Shown: positions 30,176-37,989 of the stretch, in pieces | How positions within the stretch are numbered: position 1 is the stretch's first letter | Layout of the letters: the number at the start of each line of letters is the position of its first letter | Origin: Lentzea atacamensis | Lineage (GTDB): Bacteria; Actinomycetota; Actinomycetes; Mycobacteriales; Pseudonocardiaceae | Assembly (NCBI RefSeq): GCF_003269295.1 | Contig: NZ_QLTT01000001.1 | Coordinates: forward strand, 949,635 to 1,013,634 | Length of the DNA stretch: 64,000 bases | Direction: 5' to 3' | Translations under genes and position numbers: made by a program | The notes under the pieces: generated by a model | Told to the model about the DNA's origin: nothing | What the model saw: only the letters and a program-made list of their open reading frames with translations | Database searches by the model: none

Positions 30176-30208
30176 CGATGCCCCAGGGGTCAGTGGCGTA
30201 CGGAAGAA

Positions 30209-30232
30209 CCCGCACCGTCCCCACGGTGCGGG
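30209..30232. terminator. Hairpin between the DUF1062 and secreted-protein genes
   Basis: Arms CCCGCACCGT and ACGGTGCGGG pair perfectly with a 4-base loop. It lies 91 bp past the end of the secreted-protein gene (minus strand) and upstream of DUF1062, so it is most likely the terminator of the former. Confidence 0.6.
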
Positions 30233-30322
30233 TCAGCTGTTGGGTACGCTCATGACCACATGATCGTCACAATGACGAACGACCGGTCCGCCTCGCAACG
30301 CATTTTCCTGGCTGTCCGCTGA

Positions 30323-31174
30323 TCACCGGTCCACACACACGACCCGTGCGATCGCGTACCAGTCGTGGGCGAAGCCGTCGTCGTCCTCCCACGCCTGCAG
30401 TTCGAACCACGACGTCCCGGACCCCCAGATGGTCGGCAGCACCTGACCGGCCGGTGACACGCCAGCCGTTCCGATGAACGACCAGCCCGCCGACAGCCGC
30501 CGCTGGTCCGACTCGCAACGCACGTCGAACAGCTTGTCCGACCGGTCCACCACCGACGTGGCCGTGCGCATCTCCTGGCCCGGCAACGGATCCGAGCACA
30601 CCGCGTAGGTGGTCAGCCGCCAGTCCCGCGCGTACCCGTCCGGGTCCTCCATGCCGGTCACCGCCACCGAGGCCAGGTCCGCTGACTGAGCGATCTGGTT
30701 GACGTGGACCTGACCGGCCCCCTGGGTGTTCCACCCGGCCGTGAGGAGCTTCTTGCCGGGCGGACACGTGGCGCGCACCTGCTTGTTCGAGGAAGTCGTG
30801 TCCGAGGAGGCGGTGACGATCATGTGACCCGGCACAGGCAGTGCGCACACGGCTTCCACGATCAGGCCCCACTCGTCGTCGGTGCCGTCCTCGTCCTCGC
30901 TGGCCATCGCCACGACCGAGGTCGCCGACGGGATGAGCGCGGTGACCAGGACGTCCCGTCTGTTGCCGCGCGGGTAGGCGAAGGCGCCGATCACCTGCTT
31001 GCCCGCCGGGCAGGACACCGAGCCGATCCGGTTGTGGTAGGACGTCCAGCCACCGCTCGACACGATCAGCTCGTCGCCGGGGACGGCGGCGGACGCCGGT
31101 GGTGCGACGGCCAGGACTGTGGCAGCGGCCAGGAGCAGGGACAGCTTGGGGCGCAACGGCATCGTGAACCTCAC
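30323..31174 (-). CDS. Secreted protein with three-fold internal repeat
   Basis: A 283-residue exported protein: a signal peptide (KLSLLLAAATVLAVAPPASAA) precedes a mature chain of about 250 residues. Three repeats of about 80 residues are visible, each with a Cys-Pro-x-Gly-Lys motif (SCPAGKQVIGAF, TCPPGKKLLTAGW, RCESDQRRLSAGW), an acidic DEDG/DPDG/DDDG turn followed by (D)EW/DWR/DWY, and a final Cys (EAVCALP, YAVCSDP, ARVVCVDR). This resembles three-fold beta-prism/vitelline-membrane-I-type lectin folds, but I make no firm family claim. It stands alone. Confidence 0.8.
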   Translation of the reverse strand: MRFTMPLRPKLSLLLAAATVLAVAPPASAAVPGDELIVSSGGWTSYHNRIGSVSCPAGKQVIGAFAYPRGNRRDVLVTALIPSATSVVAMASEDEDGTDDEWGLIVEAVCALPVPGHMIVTASSDTTSSNKQVRATCPPGKKLLTAGWNTQGAGQVHVNQIAQSADLASVAVTGMEDPDGYARDWRLTTYAVCSDPLPGQEMRTATSVVDRSDKLFDVRCESDQRRLSAGWSFIGTAGVSPAGQVLPTIWGSGTSWFELQAWEDDDGFAHDWYAIARVVCVDR

Positions 31175-31230
31175 AGGGCGACGGCGGGCGGCTACATCGT
31201 CGGAGACGCCTCATCGCCGCGCAGGTTGCG

Positions 31231-32361
31231 CTAGAACTTCTGCTCGATCTCCTTCACCGCATCGGCAGCGATCTGCGCGGCCGCCCGGCGCGGCGACCCG
31301 GCGTCGACGATCTTCGCGACCAACCTGCGCATGTTCGTGCCGATCTTGGCGAACGCGGACTCCGCGGTGGCCTCGATGTCGCCGAACAGCGTCCACCACC
31401 ACCAGGAGTTCGTGGCGGAGTTCGCGACGACGTCCGGGATGATCAGTGCGTCGATGACCTCTTCCGCCTCCCTGGTCACCGGCATGTTCGCGGCCTCGAC
31501 GATCAGCTTGGCACGCACGGACTTCGCGTTGCTCGCGTTGATCGCGTAGCTCGTGGCGGCCGGCACGAGCACGTCCGCCTCGACGTCGAGCCACTTGCCG
31601 CCGCCGAGCTGGACGTCGGCCTCGCGGAGTTTCGTCCGATCGATGCCGCCGTGCGAATCCCTGGACAACAAGAGGGTTTCCACGTCGAGCCCTGCGGGGT
31701 TGGCCACGACACCGTGGACGTCAGCGAGCCCGACGATCGTGACGCCCGCCTTGGCGAGGTAACGGGCCGTGGCGCCGCCCATCGAACCGAAGCCCTGGAT
31801 CATCGCGGTGGGATTGCCCAGCTGGAGGTGTTCGATGCCGGCGAGCGCCGCTTCCGCGACGCCGTAGCCGCCGACCAGTTCGTCGAGGCTGACGCCGTCG
31901 ACGGTGACGTTGAAGGCGTCCGCGAGGCGTTGGCGCGCCTTCTGCTCGTCGTCCAGCAGCGGGTACACGGCCTGGATGGACGACTGCAGGCCGATCTTCG
32001 CGATGGCTTTGTCGATCGTGGACTGCCGGAGCCCGAGGTCCTCCCCCATCGTCCAGAACCGCTCGATGTAGGGCGACATGGCGTACAGGTACGCCGTGAG
32101 AACCTCTTCCGCCTTCGGGTCGTAGGGGTCGAAGTCGATGCCGCCCTTGGCGCCTCCGAGCGGCACGTAGCGCGCCTCGGGGTCGTAGTTGAGGGCCTCC
32201 TTGGCGGTCATCCCCTCGGCCAGCCCGCGCACCTCGTCGAGCGTGCAGCCCGCCCGCATCCGCAGTCCGCCGCTGCTCACCCCGCGCACCAGCCGGTCGA
32301 TGACGAGGTAGCCGCGCGCGCCCGTGGCCGGATCGGTCCAGGTGACCTGGAGATAACTCAT
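31231..32361 (-). CDS. Glu/Leu/Phe/Val dehydrogenase family protein
   Basis: A 376-residue dehydrogenase from ATG 32361 (MSYLQVTW). The dimerisation/substrate domain has GGLRMRAG, MTAKEALNYD and the catalytic-Lys block PLGGAKGGIDFDP; the Rossmann domain has MIQGFGSMGGATARYLAKAG. Members oxidise L-Glu, Leu, Phe or Val with NAD(P)+ to 2-oxo acids and ammonia. Unusual is DEELVGGYGVAEA in place of the canonical TGRGV segment (here SLDELVGGYGVAEAAL). It diverges from an APC permease, so it likely catabolises an imported amino acid. A TetR-type palindrome sits between the two. Confidence 0.85.
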   Translation of the reverse strand: MSYLQVTWTDPATGARGYLVIDRLVRGVSSGGLRMRAGCTLDEVRGLAEGMTAKEALNYDPEARYVPLGGAKGGIDFDPYDPKAEEVLTAYLYAMSPYIERFWTMGEDLGLRQSTIDKAIAKIGLQSSIQAVYPLLDDEQKARQRLADAFNVTVDGVSLDELVGGYGVAEAALAGIEHLQLGNPTAMIQGFGSMGGATARYLAKAGVTIVGLADVHGVVANPAGLDVETLLLSRDSHGGIDRTKLREADVQLGGGKWLDVEADVLVPAATSYAINASNAKSVRAKLIVEAANMPVTREAEEVIDALIIPDVVANSATNSWWWWTLFGDIEATAESAFAKIGTNMRRLVAKIVDAGSPRRAAAQIAADAVKEIEQKF

Positions 32362-32414
32362 CGAACACACCCCTTGACTTCAGCGTATGACCGCGGTCAC
32401 ATGGTCCGTCCAAA

Positions 32415-32436
32415 TAACTGACTGACGGATCAGTTA
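32415..32436. promoter_or_regulatory. Palindrome between dehydrogenase and APC permease (operator A)
   Basis: Arms TAACTGA (32415-32421) and TCAGTTA (32430-32436) are perfect reverse complements. The internal 18-mer 32419-32436 (TGACTGACGGATCAGTTA) matches 41190-41207, upstream of the acyl-CoA dehydrogenase, at 16 of 18 positions. Both are imperfect versions of TGACTGACnnGTCAGTCA, a form used by TetR-family fatty-acid or phenylacetate regulators. It lies 17 bp upstream of the permease start. Confidence 0.7.
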
Positions 32437-32453
32437 ACCATCTGGAGGGTCCC

Positions 32454-33950
32454 GTGGGCGAGGTACAGCCTCTCAGCGGCAACTGGCTGGGTGAACGAAC
32501 CCACCTGCGCAAGTCGCTCCGCCGGGTGGACGTGACGTTCTACCTGCTCTGCACCCTCGTCGGCCTCGACACGATCGGCAGCGTCGCTGCCAACGGTCCC
32601 CAGGGCCTCGTCTGGATGGTGATCCTGGCGGTGGTGTTCTTCCTGCCGTACGGGTTCCTGACCACGGAGCTGGGCACGGCGTTCCCGATCGAGGGCGGCC
32701 CGTACGTGTGGACCAAGCTCGCGTTCGGGCGCCTCGCCGCCGGCGTGAACCAGGTCCTGTACTGGCTGTCCAACCCGCTGTGGATGGGCGGCACGCTGGC
32801 GATCATCGCCGTGACCACGTTCGAGACCTTCTTCCTGCCGCTGGGCATGGCGGGCAAGCACATCGCGGGTCTGGCGTTCATCTGGGTCGGCGTTCTCGCC
32901 GTCGCGGCGTCGTTGCGGATCGGCAAGTGGGTGCCCATCGCGGGTGCGTTCGCGCGGATCGTGCTGCTGGGCTTCTTCACGGTGTCCGTGGTCGTCTACG
33001 CGGTGAAGAACGGCGTACAACCTTTGGCCGGCGGGGACTTCGTGCCCACGTGGGCCGGGTTTGTGGCGCTGGTGCCGGTGCTGATCTTCAACTACGTCGG
33101 CTTCGAGCTGCCGTCGACCGCGACCGAGGAGATGACCGACCCGCAGCGCACCGTGCCGTTCGCGATCCTGCGCGCCGGCTGCGCGGCCTTCTTGTTGTAC
33201 GGCGGGCCGATTCTCGGGATTCTGCTGGTGGTTCCCGCTTCGCAGATCCAGGGCCTTGGCGGGTTCATCGACGCCGCCAAGCAGGTCCTGACCGTGTACG
33301 GCGGCTCCGTGGCACCTGATGGGACGGTGACGCTGACCGGCGCGGGCGCGGTTCTCGGAACTGTCTGCGCGGCCGGCCTGATCATCGGCGTGCTGACTTC
33401 CGGGGTCTCCTGGGCGATCGGGGCGCACCGAGCGCAGGCGGTCGCCTGTGCCGACGGCGCCGGACCCGCGTACCTGGGCCGGTTGTCCTCGCGTCACGGC
33501 ACGCCGATCCGCGTGAACGTCCTTTCCGGACTGCTGGCTTCCGTCGTCCTGGTGACGGCGTTGAACCTCACCGGCGGCAACTCCGAGAAGTACTTCACCG
33601 CCGGGCTCGCCCTGGTGATCTCGACGACGTTCATCAGCTACCTGCTCACGTTCCCGTCGATGCTGGTGCTGCGCCGCCGCCTGCCAGACGCTCCACGCCC
33701 GTTCCGCGCGCCTTTCGCCTTGCTGACAACGGTTCTGACGACCGGACTGGTCGCTTTCACCGTGGTCGTGCTGATCTGGCCGCTGGAGCTGCCTTCCGCG
33801 TTCGCCGGCGAGCGAACCGCTTACACGCTGTCGCAGGTGCTGCCGCTGCTGATCGTGATCGGCATCGGTTTCCTCTTCTACGCGCTGGGTGCGCCCACCC
33901 GTGCGCTGGACCGGGAACCGCGGCACGACTTCATTTCGACATCTGGATGA
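32454..33950 (+). CDS. APC-superfamily amino-acid permease
   Basis: A 498-residue transporter from GTG 32454 with a GGAGGG site. About 12 helices are visible, beginning FYLLCTLVGLDTIGSVAANG and including the APC core motif GFELPSTATEEMTDPQRTVP (helix 6-7 region, the broken helix used for substrate). Family members exchange or import amino acids or polyamines. It is divergent from the amino-acid dehydrogenase and shares a palindrome with the acyl-CoA dehydrogenase operon 8.8 kb away. Its 3' end overlaps the convergent rho paralogue by 20 bp. Confidence 0.87.
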   Translation: MGEVQPLSGNWLGERTHLRKSLRRVDVTFYLLCTLVGLDTIGSVAANGPQGLVWMVILAVVFFLPYGFLTTELGTAFPIEGGPYVWTKLAFGRLAAGVNQVLYWLSNPLWMGGTLAIIAVTTFETFFLPLGMAGKHIAGLAFIWVGVLAVAASLRIGKWVPIAGAFARIVLLGFFTVSVVVYAVKNGVQPLAGGDFVPTWAGFVALVPVLIFNYVGFELPSTATEEMTDPQRTVPFAILRAGCAAFLLYGGPILGILLVVPASQIQGLGGFIDAAKQVLTVYGGSVAPDGTVTLTGAGAVLGTVCAAGLIIGVLTSGVSWAIGAHRAQAVACADGAGPAYLGRLSSRHGTPIRVNVLSGLLASVVLVTALNLTGGNSEKYFTAGLALVISTTFISYLLTFPSMLVLRRRLPDAPRPFRAPFALLTTVLTTGLVAFTVVVLIWPLELPSAFAGERTAYTLSQVLPLLIVIGIGFLFYALGAPTRALDREPRHDFISTSG

Positions 33951-34956
33951 GGAACTCGGCGTTGCTCCGGGTCTTGCGCAGTCCTTCGAGAAGCACGTCG
34001 ATGTCGCGCTCCGCCATGGCCCGGCGCACCGCGTCGGTGATGGCGAGTTCTTGTGCCCCGACCAGAAGCTCCGCCTTGCGCGTGCTGGACTGGTGCAGGT
34101 CGACCGCCGGGTAGACGCGCTTCTGCGCGGCCCTGCGGTCGAGCTTGAGCTCGGCGTTGCCCGTGCTCTTGAGCTCTTCGAAGATCACCGTGTCCGCCGT
34201 GGAGCCCGTCTCGACGAGCGCGGTGGCGAAGATCGTGAGCGAGCCACCTTCCTCGATGTTCCTGGCGGCACCGAGGAACTTCTTCGGCGGCGTGAGGGCT
34301 GTCGCGTCCACGCCACCGCTGAGGATGCGGCCACCGTTGGGCGCGGCGAGGTTGTAGGCACGGCCGAGGCGCGTGAGGGAATCCAGCAGGATCACGACGT
34401 CCTGCCCGTCCTCGACGAGCCGCTTGGCCCTCTCCACCGCGAGCTCGGCCACGGCGATGTGCTCCTTGGGGTGCTCGTCGAACGTCGAGGTGAACATCTC
34501 GCCGGGGATGGTGGTCCGCATGTCCGTGACCTCCTCCGGCCGTTCGCCGACGAGCGCGACGATCAGGTGGACCTCCGGGTTGTTCTTGGCGATCGCCTGC
34601 GCGAGGTGCTGCAGCACCATCGTCTTGCCGGCCTTGGGAGGCGCCACGACGAGCGCCCGCTGCCCCTTGCCGACCGGCATGACCAGGTCGATCACGCGGC
34701 TGGTCAGCTCCTCGGGGTCGTGTTCGAGCCTCAGCCGCTCGTTGGGGTACAGCGGCGTCAGGTCCTCGAACCTGAGCCTGGGGTGCGGCTTCTGCCCGTT
34801 GACGGTGTCGACGGTGACGAGCTTGTCGTTCTCCGCCTGCCCGCTGATCTGGTCGCCGCGACGCAGGTCGTGCTGCCGCACGAGGTGCTGCGGAACCTGC
34901 GGCCCGTCAACGAGGAATGCCTTGTTGTTACGTATGTCGAGTACACCGATGTGCAT
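33931..34956 (-). CDS. rho: Short Rho-type transcription terminator ATPase (second rho)
   Basis: A 341-residue Rho started at ATG 34956 ([16 protein letters not shown]). Primary RNA-binding cold-shock domain is residues 1-65; the ATPase core has Walker A PPKAGKT, then [17 protein letters not shown], the Walker [16 protein letters not shown] and the R-loop [14 protein letters not shown]. The core looks intact, but the Rho N-terminal helical domain and the long Arg/Asp-rich insert of the actinobacterial main Rho (usually over 600 residues) are missing. This is therefore an extra, minimal Rho. It could antagonise, replace, or confer bicyclomycin tolerance; none is shown here. A 260 bp gap with a hairpin precedes it. 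Confidence 0.88.
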   Translation of the reverse strand: MHIGVLDIRNNKAFLVDGPQVPQHLVRQHDLRRGDQISGQAENDKLVTVDTVNGQKPHPRLRFEDLTPLYPNERLRLEHDPEELTSRVIDLVMPVGKGQRALVVAPPKAGKTMVLQHLAQAIAKNNPEVHLIVALVGERPEEVTDMRTTIPGEMFTSTFDEHPKEHIAVAELAVERAKRLVEDGQDVVILLDSLTRLGRAYNLAAPNGGRILSGGVDATALTPPKKFLGAARNIEEGGSLTIFATALVETGSTADTVIFEELKSTGNAELKLDRRAAQKRVYPAVDLHQSSTRKAELLVGAQELAITDAVRRAMAERDIDVLLEGLRKTRSNAEFLIQMSK

Positions 34957-35216
34957 CGGGTCTGTCCTTTCAGGAGGGTTGTTTGAGATGCGCCTCATCG
35001 GCTCCACACACGACGGGCTCGTGCCCGTGCTCGTGCCGGAGGGAAGCGCCGCAGATGCTCTTGCGGAGGCATCTGATGTAGGGCCGCCAGCGTGAGAAAC
35101 TGGGGGTCGTCGCTGCGGATCGGAGAGCGTCCAGCAGCTGGTCGGAACTTACGTGCGCTGACCGCGCACCGCCGGTTGCAAACGAACTCTAGCAGACAAC
35201 GCCAGAAGCGCGCTTG
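34957..35216 (-). promoter_or_regulatory. Leader region of the short rho gene with a hairpin
   Basis: 260 bp without a gene. On the minus strand a TAGAGT -10-like box lies near 35186-35191; if used, the leader would exceed 200 nt. Within it, CAGATGC (35052-35058) and GCATCTG (35069-35075) pair around 10 bases. Rho genes often autoregulate by terminating in such leaders; this is a reasonable but unproven reading. Confidence 0.4.
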
Positions 35217-35780
35217 TTATTCCGCGCACTTCTTCCACGACAGCCGGAACGTGGTGCTCACGGCCGAGTCGGTCGAGTCCATGGTCATGAAGCTGGTGTT
35301 CCCCTTGCCGGTGACCTTGAGCTCGGCCTCGATCGTCAACGGCTTGCGATCCTTGCACGGCCCGTGCGCCACCCCGTCGGGCCTGTCGGTGACCTGCCAG
35401 TTGTCACTCATCGGACTCTGATACGTGTGCATCCGGTTCCGCGTGGGAAACCCCGGAAAGTGGTAGCTGTTGCGCACAACGCCGCGCGCCCCGTCCGTCA
35501 GATGAGCGAACCCGCGGTAATCCGTGGCCGCGATGCCGTACGTGTACCCCTGCGCGTGGTTCAGCTTGAGCGCGATCGTGCAGCTCTTCTTGGCCTCTTT
35601 ACCGTTGCCCTGCACCAGGAAGTCGCTGTAGGTCACCGTGAACGCCTCGTTGTCCTGCGACATGGCGACGGTCGTCGAACCCTTCGGACAGCCCGAGCCG
35701 CCGACGCTCACCACCTCGACGGTGACCGGGCCGGGAGGTGGGACGAGCGAAGCAGCCAGCAGTGCCACCACGGCGAACAT
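35217..35780 (-). CDS. DUF4360 secreted protein
   Basis: A 187-residue exported protein (signal core MFAVVALLAASLVPPP). The mature part has the DUF4360 features: GSGCPKGSTTVAMSQDNEAFTV, SYSDF-type strand, KKSCTIALKLNHAQGYTYGI and a final Cys (WKKCAE), giving at least two disulfides. The family occurs in actinomycetes and fungi as small cysteine-containing secreted proteins with no known function. It is a single-gene unit. Confidence 0.85.
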   Translation of the reverse strand: MFAVVALLAASLVPPPGPVTVEVVSVGGSGCPKGSTTVAMSQDNEAFTVTYSDFLVQGNGKEAKKSCTIALKLNHAQGYTYGIAATDYRGFAHLTDGARGVVRNSYHFPGFPTRNRMHTYQSPMSDNWQVTDRPDGVAHGPCKDRKPLTIEAELKVTGKGNTSFMTMDSTDSAVSTTFRLSWKKCAE

Positions 35781-35810
35781 CGAGGCCTCCTCACATCGCT
35801 GTGGGACAAC

Positions 35811-36014
35811 CTATCGACCCGCACAATCACGCAAACGGACGAGCAGTTCCCGCGCGGCTGCACGGCACTCGTCACTCCACTCGGCGAGACAACCCGCCAC
35901 CACCACCCTCACGTGCCGCGATACTTCCGGATCGGTGGCGATCTCGCGCGCCACCACCGCGGCACGGCTTCGTTGGTCACGTCGCAACGAAAGGAGGCAG
36001 CCGGCGGCTCTCAT
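35811..36014 (-). CDS. Small basic/acidic helical protein, unknown
   Basis: A 67-residue ORF from ATG 36014 that overlaps the upstream gene's stop as ATGA. The sequence runs MRAAGCLLSLRRDQRSRA, then ATDPEVSRHVRVVVAGCLAE and ends in AAARELLVRLRDCAGR, likely two or three helices resembling one HEAT-type repeat. No family is recognised. The exact stop-start overlap and codon-like composition argue that it is real and translated with the upstream, now frameshifted, gene. Confidence 0.5.
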   Translation of the reverse strand: MRAAGCLLSLRRDQRSRAAVVAREIATDPEVSRHVRVVVAGCLAEWSDECRAAARELLVRLRDCAGR

Positions 36015-36308
36015 CCGGACCAGAGCGCCTGTCCGTGTTCGTCGAGCTTCGGCGTGGCCGGTTGGTCCGCCGGTGCCTCGTCGAGATCGCTGCCCACGTC
36101 CTGGCGCACGTAGACGGTGCCCAGCGACGGCCTGCGAGCGCCGGGAAGTCTGGTACGGCAGGAGACCCGCGGCCTGTTCCTGGGCCCACAGCAGGTCCTT
36201 GATCTCGGTGGGCAGCGCTCTGACCGACGTCCATCCGTTCCGGGGTGACTCGTGGGACTCCACCCTGCCGCGGGCTTGGATGGTGATCTTCAGGTCATCC
36301 TCCGCCAT
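36011..36308 (-). pseudogene. Frameshifted small hypothetical gene
   Basis: From ATG 36308 the first frame reads DDLKITIQARGRVESHESPR, then WTSVRALPTEIKDLLWAQEQ and AAGLLPYQ. After PYQ the plausible sequence moves to another frame: GARRPSLGTVYVRQDVGSDL, then ending KLDEHGQALWSG with TGA at 36013-36011. A one-base indel near the run CCAGACTTCCCGGCG would restore a protein of about 98 residues. Either it is a recent frameshift or a sequencing error; a programmed shift is less likely. The stop overlaps the ATG of the next small gene. Confidence 0.55.
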
Positions 36309-36357
36309 CGGGGGATGGTCCACGTCACAGCGGCCCATTTTGTGCCCGATCAAGGAC

Positions 36358-37964
36358 TCATGCGCCCGCCAGGTCGCCCACCACGTGGAGCACCGTAGGC
36401 CGGTCGGCGGTGAAGGCCTTGCGCAGGGCCGCGGCGAACCTGTCCTCGTCGTCCACGGTCAGCCCGTGGCAGTTGAGGCCCTTGGCGACCATGGCGAAGT
36501 CGACGCCGGGGAGGTTCACGCCGTGCACGGGTTCGCTGCGGTCGACCATCTCCCGGCGGATCTCGCCGTAGCCGCCGTTGTCGCAGATGATCACGGGCAG
36601 GGGCAGGCGTTCCTGGGCTGCGGTGGCCAGCTCGGGGAGCGTGAACATCACGCCACCATCGCCGTGCAGGGCAACGACTTGACGGTCCGGGGCGCCCATC
36701 TTGGCGCCGATGGCCGCGGGAAGGCCGTAGCCGAGGGTGCCGAACCCCGTGGGATACAGGAAGCTTGCCGGGCCTTCGAGCGGGAGGTTGGACAAAGTGC
36801 CGTAGTAGCAGGCCATTGCACTGTCGCCGGCGATGACGGCGCCTGGCGCGAGGACTTCCTTCATGGCCTCGACCAGGGGAAGCCAGGCAGCGCCCTGAGT
36901 CCTGGCGTGTTTGCGGAAGAGCTTTTGCCAGCGTTGGGCGCGTTTTGCGGCTTCCTGACTCGCGTGAGCCTTGCCGAGGCGTTGGTTCAGGGCGGTGACG
37001 GTGGCCTGGGCGTCGCCCACCAGGCAGTAGTCCGGGAGGGCATTGGTGATCATCTGGGCCGGGTCGACGTCGATGCGGATCAGGTCGCCGGGGAACTTCA
37101 GCGGGCCGCTCCAGAGGTCGGTGGAGGCGAGCTCGGTGCCGATGGCGAGGACCACGTCGCATTCGGCGACGAACTCGGCCGCGGCCTTGTGGTGCAGGCC
37201 CGCGCCTATGGAGAGCTGGTGGTGTTCGGAGAAGGTGCCCTTGCCGTTGGCGGTGGCGACCACCGGGGCGCCCAGGCGCTCGGCCAGCGCGGTGATCTCC
37301 TCGGCGGCTCCCCTGGCGCCGCCGCCGATGATCAGGCCGGGGCGCGTGGCCGCGTTGAGGCGGCCGGCTGCCGCGGCGATGGTGACGGCGTCGGCCGGTG
37401 CGTGGGCGACGACGACCGGGGCGACCTCGTTGACCTTGTCGACGGCGTCGATCAGGTCCAGCGGGATTTCGAGGTGGGCGGGCGGGGGCGGCCGGAAGTC
37501 ATGTGGGCGAACGCTTGCGCCACGGCCAGCGGGATCTCGGCGACGCTGTGGACGCGGTTCGAGTAGCCGATGGCGGCTTCCAGGGCGGCGCTCTGGTTGC
37601 GGACCTCGTGGAGGGTGCCGTTGCCCCGGCCGGGGTGGCGCAGGGGCATGCCCGGGGAGATCAGGAGGACTGGGACCGAGTCGGAGTACGACTGCGTCAC
37701 GGCGGTCAGCGCGTTGAGCACGGCCGGGCCGCTCGTGGTGAGGCAGACGCCCGGTTTGCCGGTGACGCGGGCGTAGCCGTCGGCGGCGAACCCCGCGCCC
37801 TGCTCGTGGCGGGGTGTTACGTGGTTGACGTCGTGCTCGGCCAGGTGGCGGTAGATGCCGAGGTTGTGGGTGCCAGGGATGCCGAACACCAGCTCGGTGC
37901 CGTGCGCGACGAGTGCGCGCACCAGCGCGTCACCCCCGCTGATACGAGGAACGGTCATGCTCAT
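36358..37964 (-). pseudogene. Thiamine-diphosphate decarboxylase/synthase family gene broken by one frameshift
   Basis: From 37964 the PYR domain reads normally (LVFGIPGTHNLGIYRHL, the catalytic-Glu region TPRHEQGAGFAADGYAR, LTTSGPAVLNALTAV) but ends at residue 170. After that the matching chain continues in another frame: AHLEIPLDLIDAVDKVNEVA to the middle domain and the PP domain (HGDGGVMFTLPELATA, ICDNGGYGEIRREMVD, which contains the GDG...N TPP motif). A single base missing in the C-rich run near 37490 explains the break. The intact enzyme would be about 535 residues, similar to acetolactate synthase-like or 5-guanidino-2-oxopentanoate decarboxylase proteins. No activity is expected unless the indel is an error. 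Confidence 0.8.
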
Positions 37965-37989
37965 GCCACGCGCTGTCCGCTCGTATCGT

